Below are positions 46,481-57,141 of a DNA stretch of 64,000 nt, piece by piece. The stretch's first letter is position 1. Each line of letters starts with the position of its first letter. This DNA comes from Obelidium mucronatum (lineage: Eukaryota > Chytridiomycota > Chytridiomycetes > Chytridiales > Chytriomycetaceae). A program made the position numbers and the translations under genes. The DNA is taken from assembly GCA_025765595.1 (NCBI GenBank), contig JAIVFH010000005.1, positions 372,001 through 436,000 of the forward strand. The letters run 5' to 3'. The notes under the pieces are model-generated. The model searched no databases. It saw nothing but the letters and a program-made list of their open reading frames with translations, and was not told the DNA's origin.

Positions 46481-47471
46481 ATGGATTGGCTGCTTCTTCT
46501 TCTTGCAGACTCTTCTCTTCCAACAGGCGGATTTGTTGCCTCTTCTGGCCTCGAAGCATTTACATCCCTGCTGCCGCCTAACTCGTCCCAAGCATCAAAC
46601 ATCAACTTGTTCTTGAGTCGAACATCAAATCACTAGCCTACTCTACCATTCCATACCTCACCCAATCTCATTCGATTGTTTGCAATGCCCTGACGAAGGC
46701 ATCCGAGCAGGAAGAGTCCATACCGACCATTGAAAGCATGACTTTAGCAAAACTGATTTCTCTCGACACAAGTTACGCTACGCTCATCAAATCAAACAAC
46801 GCATCAACGCGTGCGTCTCTTGCGCAAGGAATAGCGTTTCTTACTCTTCTTGAAAAGGTCTTTTTCCCAGCCACCACAAATCACAGCCAAGGACTGCCGC
46901 CCAATGCACCACAAACAACAACAGCAACAGCAACAACAAAAAAAGTGAAATTCTCATGATTCCTCTTATTCAATCCTTAAAACGCGAAATCCGGCAACGG
47001 GAAGATGCATCATCAGGGCATTTGGTTATTCTTTTAGGGGTGTTGTGTGGAGCCCTTGGGATACCACTTGTGGAAACGCAAAGGCTGTTCATGTTTCATC
47101 ATGTTCGGGGACTAGTTTCGGCTGCTGTGAGGTTAAACGTTGTCGGGCCGTACGAAGGACAGAGAATGGTTGTTTCGCTGGGAAGTGTGGTGGATTCTGT
47201 GTTACGCAATGTGACAGGAAGGATGGCGGCAGTGTCGTCTTCAAATTGTGCGAGGGAAAGAGGGGAGGGAAAAATAATGGATGAGAACGCTGGTCCACGA
47301 GACGCGTTTCAGGTATTGAGGAAAGTACGCCGAAGGAGAGACGAGATCCATTGTCACGACAATAATCAAGAGACTGCAGTTGCACAAGAACAAGCGATTC
47401 AGACTGGGATGGTTGTTGAAGTTGTTCAAGGGCTGCATGATCGATTGTACTCGCGATTGTTCAATTCATAA
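46481..47471 (+). CDS. UREF: Urease accessory protein UreF, two apparent base deletions
   Basis: UreF helps load nickel into urease with UreD/H and UreG. The start MDWLLLLLADSSLPTGGFVASSGLEAF matches the family. Next expected text (ESNIKSLAYSTIPYLTQSHS) begins one frame over after TTCTTG at about 46615, where a G seems missing. Then come YATLIKSNNASTRASLAQGIAFL and a Thr/Ala-rich loop. A second shift, best placed in the A7 run at 46938-46944, restores the C-terminal part: GHLVILLGVLCGALGIPLVE, RLFMFHHVRGLVSAAVRLNV, VGPYEGQRMV. Both breaks sit next to repeats, so sequencing error is plausible; otherwise it is a pseudogene. No other urease gene is in the window. Confidence 0.8.
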
Positions 47472-47903
47472 AAGGACTACGGGTTTATTATAGATTATTT
47501 TAAAATACTGAAGGAAGAGAGGAGAGAGAATTGTACGTCGCCCAATCTTGCAATCAAGTCATCGTCAAACAGAAACAGACGATCGCGCCCAAGGCGACAG
47601 ACGAACGACGAATAGAGTTTTTGCTATTTGCCCAATTTGACACTCCCTTTGGATCAAAAACAAACAGACTTCTTTGACGAATCAAAGAAGCTTGCTGTCA
47701 TGACCACCAACCCTTGAAGCAGGATCTGTTGGTAGAGTAACATGTTGAGCAGAGAAGGGTGGGGAAGCAGAACGATAGAGAGAGGTAGAGGAAGATATCA
47801 CTCCTGATCAAAGCAGGCAGCCTTGATGGGGAGTGGTTTCCCTTCTCTTTTTCTTTTTTCTTTTTTTTTTCTTTTCTTTTTTTTTTTGAAAGAGTACCAA
47901 AAA
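47472..47903. other. Intergenic, about 430 bp, no gene seen
   Basis: Lies between UreF and RRB1. It ends in a long pyrimidine/T-rich stretch (47840-47887) just before the RRB1 start. No convincing coding or RNA feature. Confidence 0.5.
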
Positions 47904-50362
47904 ATGAAGCGAAGTTTAAACAACCAAAACAGCAGCGAATCGAACGCCAAACGGGATACAAATAATGCCAGCGAACGAATCAAAGCCGATGAAGATGAAA
48001 TGGGTGAATTTGAAGACGTGTTTGAAGACTTGGAAGAGTCGGACTGATGAAGGCGAGGTTGTCGTTGATCAAGGCGATGATGACGATGAAGAACAAGATC
48101 AAGATGCAATGATGCAAGAAGACGATCAGGAAGAAGAAGTTCGAGTCTATCTTGCCTGGTGAAGAACTGAAGGAAGGAGAAGGTCCTTGTGGCCGACAAC
48201 TCTGCATATGAAATGCTCCATCAAATGCAAGTTGAATGGCCGTGTCTTAGTTTCGACATTCTACGCGATCAACTCGGTAACGGTCGAAAACAGGTGCGCC
48301 TTTATTTTAACACCCATTTTTACAACCAAACCTTCCAATTGCTTATTGGCTGATGTTTTTCTTTGTTTTCCCTTGTCGGCTTTTAGTTTCCAATGACTTC
48401 ATATATCGTTGCTGGTTCGCAAGCGGAGAAGGCAAAAGACAACAAGCTCTATGTCATGAAAATGTCAGAACTCCACCGAACAAAACATGACAACGATGGT
48501 GGGGCTCAGTTTGTTTTCGTTTTCCATGTCCTTTCGTCTTTTTTTTTCGGTTGCTTGTTCCGGTTCTCCATACTCTTCTTCCCTTTCCGCCGCTCTGTAA
48601 CAGACTTTTTGTCGCCGCTGTAGAGGGAAACCGATTTTCTTTTCAGGTTTTTTTTTGAAAAACCGTAATTTGAATCCGAGTACCGCCACTTTATTTGTGA
48701 CAGTGTGCTTATGGCCAAATGTTTCTTGGGAGCTATATCAATGCCCAAACGATCTCCACGTAGTGAGAAAGCGTTTCTACTTTCCGCTACACTATTTTTT
48801 CGTTCTAGAAAAATACCCTTTCCCTTCTCCCCTCTCTCTTTCCCTCTTCCATTTTTTTACTTACACTTTCTTTTTTTTTTCCTTCTTGTCGAGCAGATGA
48901 CATGGATGAAGATTCCGGCGACGAGGATTTGGATGAAGACCCAATCCTTGAATTCAAAACCGTACCTCACAATGGAGGAGTCAACCGAGTACGCGCCATG
49001 CAATCACCCCGAATCTCATATCGTTGCTTCTTGGTCCGAGTTTGGGAAAGTTCATATTTGGGACTTGACATCCGTTGTTGCGTCGCTGGATACACCTGGG
49101 TTGACTGCCAATGTCTCGAAACCGCTGTTTAGTGTGGATCGGCATAATAAGACGGAGGGGTATGCTATGGATTGGTCGTCGCTGAATAATAAGTATAGGT
49201 AATATTATTATTATTATTATTTTTTTTGGAGTTGAATGTACTAAAAAAAACCTCTCCGATATCACTTCAAACAGATTGTTATCAGGAGACATTCGGGGAA
49301 AAATTTTCATGTCTCAACTTCATTCCAACACATCCTTCCAAACCGATCCACAAGCATTCACTGGACACGAATCCTCAGTTGAAGACATACAATGGTCACC
49401 TGCGGAAGAGTCTGTTTTCGCCAGTTGCTCGTCTGACGGAACTATTCGTGTTTGGGACGTACGGACGCGGAATAAGGCTCAACTGTCTTGGAAGGCACAT
49501 ACCACGGATGTCAATGTTATAACTTGGAATAAGTGAGTTTGGTTGCTGCCATACATTATTTCTGGAGCCCTCCCTCCCTACCCTCCCTTCCCCAACTTGC
49601 CCGCTCTGGAACATTTTTTGTCGCCGCTGTAGAGGGAAACCGATTTCGTTTTCTGGGTTCCTTTTTTTTTTTTAAGGGGAAGCCGGAATTTGAAATCCAA
49701 GTACCGTCACTTTTATGTAACAGTGTGCTTATGGCCAAATGTTTCTTGGGAGCTATATCAATGCCCAAACGATCTCCACGTAGTGTGAAAGCGTTTTCTA
49801 CTTTCCACTACACTATTTTTTCGTTCGACAGACCTCTCTCCCCCCCACCCCACCTCCTTTCCGTTCTTCCCACAAAAAAACCAAACGAAAAGAAACTAAA
49901 CAACTACAACAACAACAATCCAAAAAAAAAAACCCCCCCAGATTAACAGACCGTCTCATTGCATCTGGAAGCGATTCCGGAGAATTCAGTGTCTGGGATT
50001 TCCGAACCGTCGCCAGCAACATCCACACCAAAACCGCCATCACACCAGCAGCCAGTTTCAAATGGCACAATGAAGCCATCACGTCTATTGAATGGCATCC
50101 CGCTGAATCATCCGTGTTGGCTGTCAGTGGGGCAGACGATCAAGTCACGTTATGGGATTTGGCGTTGGAACGCGATGCTGAGGAAGAACCAATGGTGGCG
50201 AGTATGAAGGCGGGTGTGAAGGTGGAGGTGCCGCCGCAGTTGCTGTTTATTCATCAGGGGCAGGAATGTGTGAAGGAGATTCATTGGCATCCGCAGGCGC
50301 CGGGTGTGTTGATTAGTACTGCGTTGAGTGGGTTTAATGTGTTCAAGACGATTAATTCTTGA
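47904..50362 (+). CDS. RRB1: Ribosome assembly protein RRB1/GRWD1, four apparent frame breaks
   Basis: GRWD1/RRB1 is a WD40 chaperone of ribosomal protein L3. N-terminus: MKRSLNNQNSSESNAKRD, acidic EFEDVFEDLEESD, then VADNSAYEMLHQMQVEWPCL and SFDILRDQLG. After an intron: FPMTSYIVAGSQAEKAKDNKLYVMKMSELH. WD part: PILEFKTVPHNGGVNRVRAM, SHIVASWSEFGKVHIWDL, ESSVEDIQWSPAEESVFASC, LIASGSDSGEFSVWDFR, AITSIEWHPAESSVLAVSGA and VKEIHWHPQAPGVLISTALS. One extra base each near 48044, 48152, 48182 and 49004 must be skipped to keep these segments together. Introns 48499-48896 and 49533-49941 are about 400 nt and both carry the same repeat. The downstream half reads cleanly. Confidence 0.88.
48590..48805. repeat. 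Intronic repeat, copy A (introner-like)
   Basis: About 216 bp inside intron 48499-48896 of RRB1, running from CGCTCTGTAACAG through TGTCGCCGCTGTAGAGGG and TGTGCTTATGGCCAAATG to ACTATTTTTTCGTTC. It matches copy B at 49601-49826 closely, with a perfect core of about 64 bp. No terminal inverted repeat or target-site duplication is obvious. Confidence 0.85.
49601..49826. repeat. Intronic repeat, copy B (introner-like)
   Basis: About 226 bp inside intron 49533-49941 of the same gene and same orientation as copy A. The differences are mainly small indels in T-runs and scattered substitutions. Copies at two distinct intron positions, both in introns about seven times longer than usual here, point to insertion of a mobile or introner-like unit or to intron-to-intron conversion. 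Confidence 0.85.
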
Positions 50363-50366
50363 GTAT

Positions 50367-50370
<4 letters not shown>

Positions 50371-50398
<28 letters not shown>
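50371..50398. repeat. Poly(A) tract
   Basis: A run of about 28 A residues directly after the RRB1 stop. It may be a genomic poly(A) tract at the 3' end or an assembly feature. The convergent F-box-LRR gene ends 50 bp further on. Confidence 0.8.
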
Positions 50399-50450
50399 GT
50401 CAATAAATATTATTATATAATTATACACACGAAAAAAACAACAACTATAA

Positions 50451-51878
50451 TCAAGCCAGAACAGCATTCATCAAAATGCGATCATAAAACTTTGTAGCCC
50501 GCTTCACCTTCTTTGACAGCGGCAAAGCAATCTTATTATGCGCAATCCGAAGATCAGAAAGCTTCACCATTCCTTCCAACCCAGATGTGGAGTACCCGGT
50601 TAGAAGGTTATGCTGCAGAGCCAGGCTTCCAAGGTTCACAAGATTCCCAAACGACGACGGAATACTTCCAGTGAGCTTGTTCCGCGACAAGTCCATACAC
50701 TCAAGACTTGAAATGTTTCCAATAGATTCAGGGATAGGGGCCCTGAGAAGGAGTTATTTTGTAGATGCAACTCACGCAGAATCATGAGACAACCAATTCC
50801 ATTGGGAATGGAACTGGTAAAGAAATTGTTTGAGAGGTTCAATACTTGGATTGACGTAAGTAAAGAAACGCTTTCAGTGAGTGAACCGGAAAATTCGTTG
50901 TTGGAAGCATTGAGCCACTGCAGTCTGGTTAAGCCTTGAAGTTCAGAAGGGAATGGACCAACAAACTCGTTATAGCTTAGATTCAACTTTTCAAGCGAGA
51001 CCAATGACCCAATAGAGGCTGGTAGTAAAGTCCAGTTATTTTGTTGTGGCTGAGATTCAGATATCTGAGTTTGACCAATTTTGTGAACATGTTACTGGGC
51101 AAGCTCCCAATGAAATCATTTCGCTGAAGAATCAGCGTTTCCAGGCCAACCAAGTCCCCGATTTCCGGTGGAATGGCTTCCCGTTAGGCTGCACCATCCC
51201 AGATCGAGGTGTGACAGCTTTGATAGCGTACCAATCGATTTTGGAATGTGAGCACTGGCTTTGAACTTTGTAAACTTCCAATGAACCTCTTCCAAACTCT
51301 CCAAGTTTCTCAAATACACTTGCTGATATGTTTGTGGCCAGACGAACCAGAGTCTGTCTTGTTGGTTTGGATGTTGGATTCCGAGTTTTTTCGTCGAGTA
51401 GACGACCGCCAGATGGGAAATGTGAGAGATTGAGGAGAGCAAAGTACGTTGATGACAAGCATTCGTTGAAATCCTTGCATACTCTGCGGTACTTGAGCAC
51501 ATCTTTCGGGTGGATGTGGCAAAGGATGAGGTAAAGGACGTCACTGTTCAACGCTGGGATTCCCGTTGCCACAGTTGGTTGAAATGAGTTGTAGCTTTTG
51601 CGATGAGAGAGAAAGGATCGAAGCTGCGCCAAGAGAGTCTTTGGATCGTTGTTGCTGCGGTTGGCCAAAGCCGTGTTCCAAGCCGTCTTGAGATCAAGAG
51701 ACGCTCTTTGCTCAAAGGTCGAGTTTCTCGGGGAAATAGGGCTGTTTGTATGGTGTGATTGCGGCATTTTTTGAACTTGTCCTAAAATGACTTTTGGATT
51801 TGTCAAATGTTGTGACGTGCGCGTGCCGTTTTCGGTGGTACACATTGAACTTATTATAACCTCAAATTTATTCACCAT
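50451..51878 (-). CDS. F-box protein with plant-type leucine-rich repeats (copy 2), multiply broken
   Basis: F-box: IPALNSDVLYLILCHIHPKDVLKYRRVCKDFNECL, followed by STYFALLNLSHF. The linker motif QDRLWFVWPQTYQQVYLRNL is in another frame, after an A6 run at 51386-51391. LRRs continue in pieces: HIPKSIGTLSKLSHLDLGWC, then IPPEIGDLVGLETLILQRND after a break at about 51175, then LVSLEKLNLSYNEFVGPFPS after about 51038, then MDLSRNKLTGSIPSSFGNLV after about 50740, and the end KATKF-like ILMNAVLA at 50451. Four breaks in 650 bp are more than in neighbouring genes, so this could be a real pseudogene. The start could be 51878 or the later ATG at 51766. Confidence 0.7.
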
Positions 51879-52106
51879 TCATTCCGTCCTTTCCAAGTCG
51901 TAGACATCTGATCCCATCTCCTCTAGTTTTGGTAATCTCAGATAGATTGCAGTTCCCATTCATTGCAAGACAGCCAAGGTATTGAGGCTTGACTTTGTCA
52001 AAAAAATAAAAAAAAAAAAAAAAAAAATACACAGTCTTCGGGCGGATTGACGCGCCTTTGGCGTACAAGCAGATAGTTCACGTCAAAAATAATACATCCA
52101 TCTTCA

Positions 52107-52852
52107 TCAAGTCCGCCTGATTCTTTTATTGCCGCTATTCCGTTGAACCTGATAATTTACAAAGCCACCGCCAATAGAATTCGAAGCAGCAGAAGAATCG
52201 AGACCAGCGTCATTATTCCCAAAAGAATCGCGACTACTTGTTTCAGCGTTTCTCTTTTCAAATAGACTTTCCCGGGCAAGCAACAGACGCCTTAGATTGG
52301 CATCGACTTCCAGTGCCCTCATTGCTTTAATCTCACGTAGTTTTGCAGTATCAGTTTCACGTTGCCCGGAGATCTGACCACATTGAACAAGACATTAATG
52401 GTGTAGTCTAGTGTACAGGATAGATGGATAGATACCTCTCCTCGCTTGTATGTGTGCACGCTGGGATAGGGCGGCAGATGCAGTTGTTGCTGTTGTTGAT
52501 GTTGTTGCTGCTGCTGCTCGATGCAGAACTCCCTGTGCCGAAACAGCGGCAGCGACTCCTCTTCTTGGTTTTCCAGCGCGCGTCTTTTCGCCGGCGCGCG
52601 GGTTTCCAGCGCGCGCTCGAGGCGCAGCGCGGCCAAGTCTGCGGCGGCAAACGCTTCGACATCCAGCGGCGTCGGCTGCGCGCGCGCGTTTGCGGCGGCG
52701 CGGCGCGCGGCGGCGCGAGCGAGCGCCCGCAGCCGCGCCGCAAAGAGCCCCGCGAGCGCACGCAGCGCAGCCGCCGACGCCGCCTCGAACCCCGCCGCGC
52801 GCGCGAGCGCCGCCGCGACAACCCGCACGTGGCCGTCGACGTGGGCGTCCAT
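52107..52852 (-). CDS. TAF8: TFIID subunit TAF8
   Basis: Exons 52852-52436 and 52373-52107 encode 227 residues. The N-terminus is an Ala-rich histone fold (VRVVAAALARAAGFEAASAA, LRALAGLFAARLRALARAAA, PTPLDVEAFAAADL), the bromodomain-associated type found in TAF8 and TAF3. A poly-Gln stretch precedes LPPYPSVHTYKRGE, which matches the TAF8 C-terminal motif (LPPFPDPHTYIRT in animals). After the single intron come helical ETDTAKLREIKAMRALEVDA and a Ser/Asn-rich tail. TAF8 joins TAF10 in TFIID. The first exon is strikingly GC-rich (52550-52850), unlike the AT-rich second exon. Start is 52 bp from the divergent RhoGAP gene. Confidence 0.8.
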
Positions 52853-52904
52853 TTTGCTTTCTTTTTATTAAATAGTTCTATCCAACCCAACAAAACCATC
52901 AAAA

Positions 52905-55900
52905 ATGAAGGCCGTCGCGCTGTGGCCGTACGCCGCCGTCGAAGACAACGAGCTGACCTTCGAAGCCGGCGATGTGCTCGAAGTGACTGACTTGTGCAAC
53001 GAGGACTGGTTCGAGGGCGAGCTGCAAGGTCGCAAGGGCTACTTCCCAGCAAACCGCGTGCAGCTGCTGAAGGACACGGACAAACAAGAACAACAAGAAG
53101 GACAAGATGAACTAAAACTGAAAGAACAAGGAGAAAACGGTAACAGAAAACTATTGCAATCTAGCGAGAGACGGGATAGAATCGGGAGACACACTATGGC
53201 TTTAGTTTCAAACCACCGCAGTACCGCACTAGGAAGGAGCGAAAATCATGGAATATTCTCAAAAAAAGTATCCGTCAGTAATCAAAAATGGAGCAAAAAT
53301 AGTTGAGACAGTCCGCTTACTGTGATGGAAAAGCAACAGTCCTGGTCTTTTGCGAAAGATTCTGGAAACTCTCTTTTTTTTCCCTTTCATGTACCTCATG
53401 TACATGAGAGTGGAAATCAGAAAGGGTGGACTGTTTCGATAAGTAATCGTAAAATTATCTTGAAAAACACTAGATTCTACCAAATATCCTGTTGCTTCAA
53501 CCACTCAACCGTTCGACGAAACATTGGAAACTCAAACATCTGGAAACTCTAGACAAAGATCGCAGGAAGCCGCCGAAGGAACTGCCTCCAATCGTCTTAG
53601 CACCAGTAAGCGACAAGCACCCGAACCACCTCCATCCCGAAGATCAATCGGTACGTCATCTCACTCCCCCCAAAAAAGGAAAGATGGATGGAGATGGAGA
53701 AAGATTGAACAGAATGATTCAAAAGGATTTGGGTTGCCAAGGAGAGACTTTATATATTTGTTGTTCATTGCCAAGTCCACGAAAAAAGAACACTGAAACA
53801 CCCCAAAAATGGGATGTCCCGTGAACCTTATATATTAACTCAAATTCCATCTTTGATTTCAGTCATGGCTGCTTCACTCGAATCATCAACAGCAGCAGCA
53901 ACAGCTGTAGTAAGCTCAATTATTCAATACCCCAACAGCAAATAGAAATCAACTTATATACTCCATCTTTTTTTCAGAAACGATCAAGTCTTGTTTCACA
54001 AACACCTCCCAGAGATGATGATCCAACACCACAAAATCCTATAATTGACGCAAATAGCTTGTTTCAGACCACGACAACAACAACGTCAAACGCACCTTCC
54101 TCTTCCACGGGCGGTCCTACGCCTCCACCCGTTACTCCCGTTTCATCGCCTGTCCCAAAAGACCCTTTTTCGGATGAGATTAGCAGCAGCAATGACCCAG
54201 TTCAGCAACCTATGGAGTCTCCTGTCGATGAAACTTCTTCACAAGAAGCGGCCATCTCAGGCGATGATGAAGAACTATTACACAATCAAGAAATAGCGTC
54301 GCCGCAGACAAGAGATGAATCGAATGGCGGTCAGTTAGAAAAAAGCCCCCTACCAACTGGAAATGAAGAATCAGACGCTTTGATCCACCAGCAGCAAGTA
54401 TCTGATAGTCTGGTAATTAGCAAAGAGAATTGAAAAAAAGATTTTCTTACCCCGTCCTTTCCTTTCCTTCACTTCTTTTTTTTTTTAAAGGCATCCCTAA
54501 TATCCCAAGGCGGATCAAAATGGAAACCAATGCGAGACACGGATGGTCAAATTTACTATTGGAACGAATCAACAAACCAAACATCCTGGGATCCACCAGC
54601 GACAGCGACAATGGAATCCCACGACGACATTCATAAAAGCACACCCAACATTGCCACAAACCATTATCTGTCGAGTCCGCCGTCTACCATGGCGCTGCTT
54701 GATGACGGTGCAGCTGTCAGCGCAACTGTCAGCGAAGGCGATATCAATGGACTGCTCGCAACGGATCACCACCACCATGTCGAGAACGCACCAATACCAT
54801 CAACTTCAAATCCTCCAGCAAGCAGCAACAACAACGCGCCGTCTCCGACACCGACACCAGAAAACAATGTTTCAAACGCAGCTCCAATCGATGCAGCCCC
54901 CGATTTAGATTTATCTCGGTTCGAGCAGATCCCAGCAGACTTGATCATCAAGGATGGAACAATGAAATACAAACTATCATCGACCAAAGAAACAGCTGGG
55001 AGTGCAACAACTACAATAACAACAGCAACAACAACGGCCTCTATAGTAGATGGGTGGTGGTGGTGGTGGTAAACACGGAATCCTTCAAAGCAGCTGGAAA
55101 TCTTGTCATGCTATTCTATGTGTGGGAGTCTTGTTTTTGTTTAAGGAGAGTGGAGGTGTTGTTGGCATTGGGAAGAACAGTAAGGTAAAAAAAAAAAACC
55201 CCCTCTTCTGTTGTATTTCATGTCTCAAAACTTTGGATATTTATTTATCGATTTATCGATTTATTTAATCAAATCGCCCGTTGAAACCCACAGAAAGTAA
55301 CACACCCATTCGACGCAATCTTGTTAACAAACGCAACCGCCGAACCCGTTGGAAAAGACCAAACCTCGAAAAAAAACGCATGGATGTATACATCCCAAAC
55401 GGGACATAAACGCCTCTTCCTGACCGACTCGGAAGCATCCACGTTGCAATGGGTGGACAGCATCAAATCAGCAATGCGGGAGCGTCATACGAATGCTGAA
55501 ATCGATGGCGTTATTGCGAGAGTGTTTACAAAGCCGCGAGTGGCGGCTTCGTCGCCGGGGACGGTGGCGATAAGTGATCCGATTCCATTGGTGGGGTCTC
55601 AGTTGCGGATGGATGCGATGGGGAAGGCTGCTAGTGGGGGTGTTGCTGGTGCTGGTGCTGTGCCAATGAGGAGGTCGTTGAATGTGTTTAGTAGTAGCAG
55701 CAATAACACCAGTGCTAGTAACAGTATAAATGGTGGGAAAGATCGACAGAGTGATGGAAACGTGGGGAAAAAGTTTACGTTTTTTGGGAGTTCGAAAAAG
55801 GTGTTTATAAGTTTTTGTTTCTTGTCTTGTCGTTTTCTCACCCATGGATCTTATTTTTTATTTTATTTTTATTGTTTTTATTTTTATGGTTGTAGTCGGC

Positions 55901-56957
55901 TGGAAAATCTGCTTTGGAAGGTTTGTTTCTCTTCATAATTGTTTTGTCAAATAATTTTTTATTAATTTTTTTTTTTTTGGGTATTACACCGATCCTGTAG
56001 CACACGCAGTTTTCCCGCATCTGCCGTTTGGGGGATTCTTGGATGCTCAACTGGAGTTTGAAGGGAATGTACGCCAGATTCCTAGAGTTGTGGAACTTTG
56101 TATTCAAACAGTAGAAGCGAGGGGGGGAATCGAAGCGCAAGGGATCTATCGACTTTCTGGAAACGCTGCTACGATAGGGAAACTGAAAGTGGCCTTCAAT
56201 CATGGTAATTTTTTGGACCTTTTTTTTTTTTTTTTTAACTCTTGCCATGGGTTAAAAAAATTTTCGTTTTCATGTGTGTGAAATCAAAAGGCGAAAACAT
56301 TGATTTGTCTGCTGAAGATGATATCAATGTGATAACAGGACTTTTGAAATGTAGGCTGCCCTTTTTTCTTTTTTTTTTTTTTGGAAAGAATTTTCCTAAT
56401 TTTTGGGGTCACTTACAGCATATTTCCGTGAGCTTCAGAATCCTCTTATACCTTACGACGTATACGATCAATTTATTGCATCATCAAGTTGAGTTTGTTG
56501 TTTCCTTATCTTTTTTCTTTTAAAATTGCTAACTTTCTTTCGACGATGAAGAGGTCGGAGACTACAACGACCGGCTGATTCATCTGAAAAACTTGATTCA
56601 AGCGCTACCTCCCTGTAATTACACAGTCTTGTCATACTTGTTGAAACATTTAAAAAAGTAAGCACCCTTTTTTTTTTGCATGAATTTTCTTTTTTTGTAA
56701 CATTTTTTTAAAACGTTTTAAATTTAAAAAAATTCCCAAACAGAATCGCTGATAAAAGCGACATAAACAAAATGGAGCAATCCAATTTAGCCATCGTGTT
56801 TGCCCCTACGTTGATCAGAACACCAGAAGGAACTGGGGATGCAGCTACCATTGCTCAACAAGGATACGCTTCTATGGCGAATATGCCTTACCATAACAAG
56901 TTGATTGAGAGTATGATTGAACAATATGATTGGGTTTTTGATGGATCCAAGGACTGA
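52905..56957 (+). CDS. Rho GTPase-activating protein with SH3, WW, PH and RhoGAP domains
   Basis: Exon 1 (52905 onward) encodes an SH3 domain: VALWPYAAVEDNELTFEAGD and DWFEGELQGRKGYFPANRVQ. Later exons give a Ser/Thr/Pro-rich linker, a WW domain near 54520-54600 (KPMRDTDGQIYYWNESTNQT, SWDPP), a PH domain from about 55055 (HGILQSSWKSCHAILCVGVL ... QWVDSIKSAMRE), and a RhoGAP domain from about 55985 with VVELCIQTVEARGGIEAQGI, the catalytic arginine in GIYRLSG, KSDINKMEQSNLAIVFAPTL and a stop at 56955-56957. This order is that of animal ARHGAP9/12/15/27. It should switch off Rho-type GTPases, targeted by SH3/WW/PH. A single extra G at 55052-55054 breaks the frame at a Gly run before the PH domain. 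Several intron borders in 53.3-54.0 kb are tentative. Confidence 0.85.
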
Positions 56958-57110
56958 CTGACTGACTGTGTGTGTGTGAGATTTTGGGGTTTTTTTTTTG
57001 ATTATATTTTTTTTTTGTTTCTGTTCAAGTTTTTGTTGGCCTTGAAAAGTCGGTGGGGTTTTCTTTTTAAAAGTCTTCAAATATATTTAGTACATGTGTG
57101 TAAAAAAAAA

Positions 57111-57141
<31 letters not shown>

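Noticed and set aside
48506..48748. Minus frames starting MGIDIAPKKHLAIST in both intronic repeats
   Set aside because: The shared peptide only reflects the shared repeat DNA. The frames diverge right after and show no coding character.
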